Shown piece after piece: positions 57,207 to 64,000 of a stretch of 64,000 nt of DNA. The DNA lies in assembly GCA_025331125.1 (NCBI GenBank), contig JAOALB010000001.1, positions 1-64,000 on the forward strand, given 5' to 3'. The notes beneath the pieces are model-generated. The model was not told the origin of the DNA and did not search any database. It was given only the letters and a program-made list of their open reading frames with translations. The position numbers and the translations under genes are program-made. Numbering within the stretch: position 1 is the stretch's first letter; each line of letters begins with the position of its first letter. This stretch comes from Mycogone perniciosa (taxonomy: Eukaryota; Ascomycota; Sordariomycetes; Hypocreales; Hypocreaceae).

Positions 57207-59624
57207 CTAGATATGACCAGAGAAGTGAAGAGCCAGAAGGATGATGACCAAGGAATAAAGAACCATCTCAACCAGGAGCTGCTTCTTCAGAAGAGCTCGT
57301 TGCTTCTCGGTGAGAGTGTGGATCTCGCCATGGGCATACCACGAGATGGTGGCGTCGAACTTGCCCCAGAGAGCAAGGAGTCCAATCAAAGGGAACGCAA
57401 TAGCGAGACCCTGGATACTATAGAAGATGAGTTTTTGGCGCTTCTCTTCGTCGGTAGAGCATTTGCGGCGGGAAACGATGTCTTCGCGAGCAGACCGGAT
57501 CAGGTTCGTTTCCGACGGGGTGAACAGTCCCTGTTCGACGGCGGGATGCGGAAGCGGATGCGTAATGGTTATTGGGCGGCCGTTAACTCGAAGTTGTTTG
57601 GGTCCCAAAGGAGATGACGATCTGAAAAAGACACGGCCGAACCAGCTAGTCGTCTTGGCCTTTTTCGGCGGAACGGGGGCCAAGATAGCCGCGCTGTCGT
57701 CCCTCGAACCATACATACCTGAATGAGCCATGTTATTTCCTCATCACCAACTGCAGATCGGAACAACTCACCAGTGTTGAGCCTGTTTGGGTGTTGGCCT
57801 GCAGGCCGTCTGGGAGGGAACCATCCCTCAGGGCTTTCTGTATTGCGAAAGGCAGACTCCGGCGAGGGAGGTCTCGAAATCACAGTGCTGAACGTTGCAG
57901 ATCTTGCCTTGGCAGCAAAGACACGACCTGGCTCAGTATGGTCCTCCTCACCTCGCTCTCGTCGATATTGTTGCTGTCTTGCCGCCTCGCTCAGGCTGAT
58001 CAAGGGGAATGGGAGACGTGGGAGTTCTCCCCCGAGAAAGTCCCGTGAACCACGGGAAAGCGGGTCTGTATCGGCTGGCTCCATTTTGGCCGGTCTATGA
58101 AGGGATTGATCGAGCATAGCCGAGGGTGTCTTGGGATTCTGTCGTACCTGGCTCTGCTGGATGCGAGACCATTTGAGCTTATCTTCCTCTGTTTCAACTC
58201 GAGGCATAGGATGTGGGTCCCATGCCTGATTCACATTGTTCTCAGAGTGCAGGGTCATATAGCTGCTGGTTGCGGTGTTCACGTCAAAAGCATTCCCTGC
58301 CTTCTTTGTTGCCTTAGGGGGATAAAAGGGGTTCGAGAACCGGCGGACTGCAGCCGCAGCTCGAGATGCTGGCTGAGGAGCTCCTCCATACAGGTGAACC
58401 TGTTGAAATCCTCGCGGGTTCGTATTTCGTTGCTCACTAAGACCAGTGATGGGATGTCTCTTGTGCTGGGTAGCAGCGCGTGGGTGATTTTCGGCATCAT
58501 CATGGGGGGGCGTGAAGATTCTCTCAGTAGAGCCATATTGGCCTTGGAACATGTCGTAGTCCGAGAGGTCAGATACATCTGCAACACTGCTGCCAGTTCC
58601 CTTTGATGATGTTCTGGTCAGTAGGACTCCTCGATCCAGCAACAGGTCCAGTGGTCACGGTCTGCCAGTCAGCGTCTGTTGCAGTATCCTTTCTGGGGAA
58701 AACTCGGGGCTATTCTTCAATCTCCTCTTCTTCCACTGGTTTGTCTGGGATGGTGCTTGTGATAGTATCCTTTCTACCCCTGGTGACGGGAACCCTGACT
58801 GTATCGTCGACTTTCTAGGCCGATCGAAGAGCAGTCGAGTTATAGAAAGCAGTACGCTTGAGAACACCTGGCATCCTGTGGTTTATATCGGCTTGAGTAA
58901 TGGTTCCTTCAGAGTCGCTGCTCTTTCCAGGCTGGTGCTTGGTCCGGCCGACGTCTTGTTCAACAGATGAGCGAAGACACGTGGAGTAGACTTCCCCATC
59001 AAACTTGAAGCGGTCAGCACTGGTACTGCTAGAGGTCTTGGAGTAGCAGGTGTTGAGCTCTCCCCAGTTGTTTCGATCAAGTCCCAACGTAGCTCGGCGT
59101 TTTCGGGCGTCCTGGTCTTGGTCCTGTTCATTGTCGTCGCCTTCGGCTGGGAAGACCCATTGAGCAGGGCCATCACTGTAAGAGCCGGACTTCGTTCCTT
59201 GTTGGTGAGCCTGCTGAATGCCTTCGAATTCTTCGTCGGCGGCAACAGTCTCCCATTCCGAACGTGCCTCGTCCTTGTCTACAGTGGAATATTGTTCACG
59301 GTGCGTAAGGCTTCTGCCCAGGCCTCCCGATGGCCTAGGCAGTTGCTCAGATACAAACTTGGAAGACGTGCCGTTGGACTTCAAGTTCTGGTGCTTGACA
59401 GACGAGAGGTCTTGAAGCTGAATGGCATCGTCGCTTGGAGACGCAAAAGGATTCTGGATGGGAGATGACACCGATCCAGCAGCATGAGACACCGCGTGGT
59501 TTCTCTTTTTGTTCACGGGAAGATTCCATTCATCCCATGGATCCGATGGCTTTTCACGTTAACTTCTGTTCAACCACTTGTTCCAAATGGAGAGAGGACT
59601 CACTTGGTCGGAGCTGGGATTCAT
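57207..59624 (-). CDS. Two-pass membrane protein with long disordered N-terminus; reading frame not resolved in the middle
   Basis: Clear parts: exon 1 59604..59624 (MNPSSDQ), exon 2 from 59549 (PSDPWDEWNLPVNKKRN...), a long exon ending at 57772 (SDYDMFQGQYGSTERIF, LTKR-poor disordered stretch, MPRVETEEDKLKWSRIQQS), and the last exon 57207..57718. The last exon has two membrane helices (LIFYSIQGLAIAFPLIGLLA and LLVEMVLYSLVIILLALHF) around FDATISWYAHGEIHTLTEKQ. The layout resembles a family of fungal membrane proteins I recall from Hypocreales; function unknown. Between 58860 and 58570 the frame meets two TAG stops and shifts by one. A 57-bp intron (58799..58855) removes the first stop, but the second (58710..58712) and the shift have no convincing splice solution. 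It may be a mutated gene, a wrong base in the assembly, or an intron I cannot place. Confidence 0.55.
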
Positions 59625-62600
59625 CCTGGCCCACAGGACAGTGCATACGCTGCCGACAAGATTTCTGATGACTTCTATCGAGTAGCTTCAACGGTATTGG
59701 GTTCCTTCTGATGAAAAGATGAACAGGACTTCCCATGAGGGATGCTTTAGTGATGAGGACTTACCAGTTCCGGGTGACACACAAGTTGCCCCGGGTCGAG
59801 ATTTGAGTTGACGAGGAGAGCGATAAGCACAGTCAAGGATGACTCGTAGAGTATTCGACTACAAGTGAGTTGGTACCAGTATACCCCAAACTTGAAGTTT
59901 GGGATACTAGTGTCAGGTTGGTGATGGTGTAGGAGAGAAAACTTAGGTCAAGGGGCAGTGCAAATATAGGTGGGACGCGATCAGTACGCGTTCACGTGTT
60001 GAAAAAGAGATCCCAAAAACACTAGTAAACATGGGAAATAGAAAAAGGAGTGCGAATTTTGTGGGGTTGTGGGCGAGTGGGCGAGGGCTCGTCAACAAAG
60101 GACAGCCAGCTGGATGGTTCAAAGTGACCAGCTGGTGGGAAGATTGTGCGAGTAAGCCCTAATCCGGGAAAAAGGAGTATCCGAAGACCATGGAGTCAGT
60201 TATCAAGTCCCAGAAATGTATTGATCAAGTTCTAGCTTTTAGTTTTGTTTCCCCGTGACATCGAAATACTCGTAGTGATCACCATGATCTTGGAGCACCA
60301 GGAAGGACTAGGAACTATGCAAAGTGAGGCCATATAAGCTCATTTATGCTAGCAGACTTAGGACATCCTCGAGATATACAAGGATCTGAGTCACTCATTT
60401 ACCATTCCGTAAATCCTCAAGTCTGTGTATACGTGATTAGGTGTTGTCATTCTCTTGTTCTCGAACAATTATGGCTCAAGGCCATTGTGGCAGTAAGGCC
60501 CGTGGAAAGTCTCTATCTTTGAACGAGGGAGAAGCTCAAGGGGCCACCAGTTTGTATGTCAAGGACTCTATAGTCCTCCGTGGAGGAATTGAGTGCAGAA
60601 CACTCAAAAGTCTCTTGGGGGGATTTGCTCCGTCACATTTTGTTTGGGGGTTTATGACAACCGTATTAACGCACTGCATATGGAGTGACATAGACCTATT
60701 GACATTTAAAAGGGGAGTATTATGCCTGAGTAGCTAGAGGTCGTCATCATAGCTACCTCGCAATCTAATCCTTTAGTCTTTTCAGTCCCTTTTACTCAGT
60801 CGCTCCAGGCGCGTTATTCTCGATAGCCAGACCTCGACTTGGCGATTCCCTCAAAACCTGAATCTTGTAAGGTCTTTTTCCAGTTCCCCGTGTTCCTCTC
60901 CAAACCACTAAAAGCATTATATGGATCAAATAAAACTTTTTCGTCGGTCTCAGTGGTTTTGGTGAAAGCATTCAGCTTTGTCTTCCCGGGTTCTGCGTGG
61001 ACTTGTGTGTTGTTATGTGCGCGTCCCCAGGCAGCAAAAATGCTAAAGAAGTTCTGTCTTTGTACCGATTTAGTACCTAGATTATTATCAGAGCCCGGTG
61101 CTTAGTGAATCATAAACATGGCCAAAGACCTCATCTTGCATCACCCTCTCCATCGCAAACATATTGGCCAAAATTTCACCCTGAACATGCTGCCAGTAAT
61201 GTCGCATTAGGACACCCCCCCTGAACCTTTCGGCATAAGACAAGTAAGTTTCCTTCTTCTTCTTCTCTTGGAATACTGATTTTAGAAGCCACTGATAAAA
61301 AGGTGATAGATACAGTACCTAGCCATCGATTCTCATATGCCAGAACTTGCACGACCTGCATCTTGTTGCACCCGGTAGCCAAGAAACCGACCGACGCGTA
61401 CCAAGAAACTGACAAGATGGAGGTGACTCCTTCAGGCTACCACCGTATACACGTTGGTCGCTGACTATAGGAATTTGTGCTATTGGAGTACGGCTTGATG
61501 GTTTCCCAAGGACACAAAACGACATGATGATGTCGGAAACGCAACCCGGAGAGTAGTCAAAAAGATCCCACCAAAAACCCAAGGTTCCAACACACATCAC
61601 AAAGAGAACCTATTATGATGGGTGAGTATCCATTCAAGGACACCACTGTATCCATTTGTACTGACTGGGTCTCGTCACAGTGTCCTCGACTCCCGTTCAT
61701 GCAGCTCGACCAACTCGACCAAGTCAACAAAAGTGCAGACCACCATCGGTAATGGCAAGCCAGTTCCGATGCTTCTTGATAGGGCCCCATACATCGCTCG
61801 AGCACTAGGCGCTCTGTATTGCCCCTCGCGACAAAATAGTCCCCCGAACCTCGAGCTGATGACTGTTCCTCGACACCGCATACCTTAATCCCGGCGTGAG
61901 TCATGAGACGCTCTCCTATATTATATGGAAGAGTTAATAAAATGACCACTGAAGATTTCGAGAAGATCTCAGTGGTGCAGGACGTCGGGCTGACAATCAG
62001 GCATTGGATCCCCCCAAGGGCTTACGTGCTCCTAGAAGTGTTATTTTCCGATTTCTTCTCTGTATGGTTGAAGGATGCATATCTTGCTCCCATTCTATAC
62101 CACTTTTCTCTGTGGACTTTATAAGTTACTGGAGACCAGAACTCACTCCCGATATAGAAAGGAATTGGGGGCAGTGGATAGAGCTGAAGTACGAAGTAGA
62201 GCGCTCGACAGTTCACTACAAAATCCACGTACTTCGTCAGTTTGCAATACGCTGCCCTGGCATCTAGTCTAGCATGGACAGTGTCCTATACTTCGCACAC
62301 CCGAAAAATTGAGACGAAGTCCAGGTTTACGAGGCAGCGGATTGTTTAGTTTAGATGAATCTAAATAGGGAGCCATATTACTGTAGCACCTACGGAGTAC
62401 GAAGTACACAGGCAGTAGTATATCGTAGTGGTACTAGTAAGGTGGTAGATAGTAGTAGTATTACTAAAGCTCGTACGGAGTACGGAGTACATGGTGCTAT
62501 TTTCAGGATCAAGGTGGGCATTAATAATGCCTGTCCAAAGCCCAGTCGGCCCCTCACTCATCCCCTCGTCGATATCCGGCGTTCCGCAGCCCAACTCCTC

Positions 62601-62899
62601 GATGCTGCCCCAATCAGCTGGGCCAAAAGCGACCAAGCTATGGAATCAGCAAAGGCCCTAAGGACTCCTAGTGTTGCGCAGTTGACTATCGTTAACACCC
62701 TAGCCGGAACCTAAATCGCTGCTGGCTGTTCCCCTGTCAAATCGCGCTTGTTGGCGTTGGCCGTCCGAGCCCGACCATGTCCTGATTCCAGCCTGCCCAG
62801 CCTGCCCAGCCGAAGCGAACGCTATTTTCTCTGCTACCGTTTTCCCTCCGCTACCAGCCGGCTGCATCGTGACTGTACGAGGAGTAGGATCTATGTGCC
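59625..62899. other. 3.3-kb degenerate, gene-free stretch
   Basis: Mixed AT-rich sequence with only short, non-conserved frames. Dense GTACGGA/GTACGAA elements are at 62391-62408 and 62474-62494 with TAG/TAT runs between. It probably holds the promoter of the F-box gene at its right end and the leader of the membrane-protein gene at its left end. Confidence 0.45.
62391..62494. repeat. GTACGGA / GTACGAA element cluster
   Basis: CTACGGAGTACGAAGTACAC at the left and GTACGGAGTACGGAGTACAT at the right, separated by a TAGTAGTAT-like run. Confidence 0.78.
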
Positions 62900-64000
62900 A
62901 TGGCCCTGCCTGGCCGGCCGTCGCGTTGGGACGAGCTCCCGGATGAGATCTTGCTCCAGATCTTGAGCTGTGAGTTCTCCACTTACCCCTCCACAGCCTT
63001 CGTCGAGCTGGGTGCTTACTCTACTCTGCTTGCTCGCAACTAGATCTCGACCCTTACCACATCACCAGATTGCAGCTCGTTTCGCGCAAGCTTCAAAAGC
63101 TGTGCCTCGACGACGAGCTGTGGAAACGGCACTGCTTTGAGGAATCGCCATGGTACCAATCGCTCAAGAACCATCGCAACCTCTTCGCCCCACTGATCGA
63201 GCCCCAAGACGACCCCGAAAATGAGACGGTGCTGCTGAACCCAGAGAGCACTGATAGGAATACACGAAAGAAGGAGAGCGGCGTTAAGCCAGCCCATCGA
63301 CGGACAAAGCGATGTCGAGAGCTCCAGGATATGGCGAACTGGGATCCCGCATTTCCTAGTGAGCGAGTGTCCTGGTATGACGAGTACATCCAGCGCAATG
63401 GGCCGGCCTGCGTCAACTGGCTCCAGACACCCCGCATGCACGATCGAGGGGTTGAAGCCATTATCGAAGCGAGGGGCATGGAGCTTTACCATCCTTACAG
63501 TGGAAATGACGGTCTCGGCACAATGCTGGCTGTTTCGCCGCTGGACGACGGGTCAGTCTGCCTATGGGATATCAAAGGAACGCGGAAGAAGGCTGGCGCG
63601 GTTCTCGCGAGAAGCAAGTCCGACATCCTCTTTATCGATGGGCCAGGCAGTCAAAATGCCAGGCGATCTAAGAAGGTCGATACAGGGGTCACGGAATGTG
63701 TCAGTATAGATAACCACAGGCATCGAGCGTATTTCGCGATACAGAGTCGTGAGTGAAGAGTTCCGAGCACAACAACTAAGACACGGAAAAAGACTAACTG
63801 GTAGCCTTGGACAGATCTTTTCGAAGTGGACCTCCATCGCTTGGAGGTTGTAAATCGGGAATCGTTCGAATGGTCTATCACAACATTATCGTCGATCCAG
63901 GACGGTGTGCCTCTAACAGTGGGCACGTCCCTCGGGATACATCTGCATGATTTTCGTGCAAGGGCCCGAGTGTCACAGGATGTCGTGGAACGGGTGGACG
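62900..64000 (+). CDS. F-box protein, N-terminal part (3' cut by window edge)
   Basis: Model so far: join(62900..62969,63044..63748,63815..>64000), frame open at the right edge. The N-terminus WDELPDEILLQILSYLDPYH continues to ITRLQLVSRKLQKLCLDDEL and WKRHCFEES, a textbook F-box for binding Skp1 in SCF ubiquitin ligases. After a basic, disordered segment comes WDPAFPSERVSWYDEYIQRN, then LAVSPLDDGSVCLWDIKG and VPLTVGTSLGIHLHDFRAR, which look like WD-type blades, so the missing part is probably a beta-propeller substrate receptor. Introns are 74 and 66 bp, GTGAGT donors, phase 1. An out-of-frame ATG precedes the start by 7 nt. Confidence 0.88.

Noticed and set aside
60441..60737. 98-codon plus-strand frame in the degenerate stretch
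   Set aside because: No domain, odd composition and surrounding AT-rich decay. Likely chance.
61557..61949. 130-codon minus-strand frame and its 88-codon plus-strand partner
   Set aside because: Checked for retroelement protease or reverse-transcriptase motifs and found none.

Overview
The window is nuclear DNA of a filamentous ascomycete, most likely a sordariomycete of the order Hypocreales. The evidence is short introns (about 50-70 bp, GT..AG with CTAAC-like branch sites), conserved fungal protein families (Msb1, Ssb-type Hsp70, Swd1, Hrd3, Thg1), compact head-to-head gene pairs, and long intergenic stretches. No bacterial operon, CRISPR array, virus or intact transposon was seen. The order-level call rests on remembered protein resemblance and is an inference.

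Layout. 0-10 kb: the 3' end of a MidA/NDUFAF7-type methyltransferase, alanyl-tRNA synthetase, a conserved nuclear-looking protein of unknown function, a PPxY-containing one-pass membrane protein (RCR-like) and the ERAD factor Hrd3. 10-27 kb: uracil-DNA glycosylase, the Msb1-domain morphogenesis protein, a DUF726 putative lipase, an intron-containing tRNA-Tyr, a G-patch ribosome-biogenesis protein, tRNA-His guanylyltransferase (8 exons) and the COMPASS subunit Swd1. 27-32.4 kb: the largest subunit of RNA polymerase II. 32.4-47.7 kb: a gene-poor, repeat-sprinkled region of normal base composition. I support only two genes there: a 53-residue cysteine-rich protein and a 174-residue protein made of two copies of one module. 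47.7-64 kb: a small zinc-ribbon-like CxxC protein, an F-box-like protein, the ribosome-associated Hsp70 Ssb, an extended SDR enzyme with a 14-nt exon, an 82-residue Tyr/Ser/Asn-rich protein with a GC-AG intron, a two-pass membrane protein whose reading frame is not clean, a degenerate gene-free stretch, and an F-box protein running off the right edge.

How the genes relate. Most are single-copy housekeeping genes in translation (AlaRS, tRNA-Tyr, Thg1, Ssb, G-patch factor), transcription and chromatin (Rpb1, Swd1), DNA repair (Ung1) and ER/membrane quality control (Hrd3, RCR-like). They are neighbours on the chromosome and do not form a pathway cluster. No secondary-metabolite or defence cluster is visible.

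The least explained items are the tandem-module protein at 45.1 kb, a dispersed GTAC-GGA/GAA-GTAC element found only between genes and in one intron, a possible non-AUG mitochondrial leader on AlaRS, an unresolved frame break at 58.6-58.9 kb, and the roughly 8.7-kb gene-free stretch before 45.1 kb. Exon coordinates were worked out by hand from splice signals and frame continuity, so boundaries of weakly conserved genes may be off.
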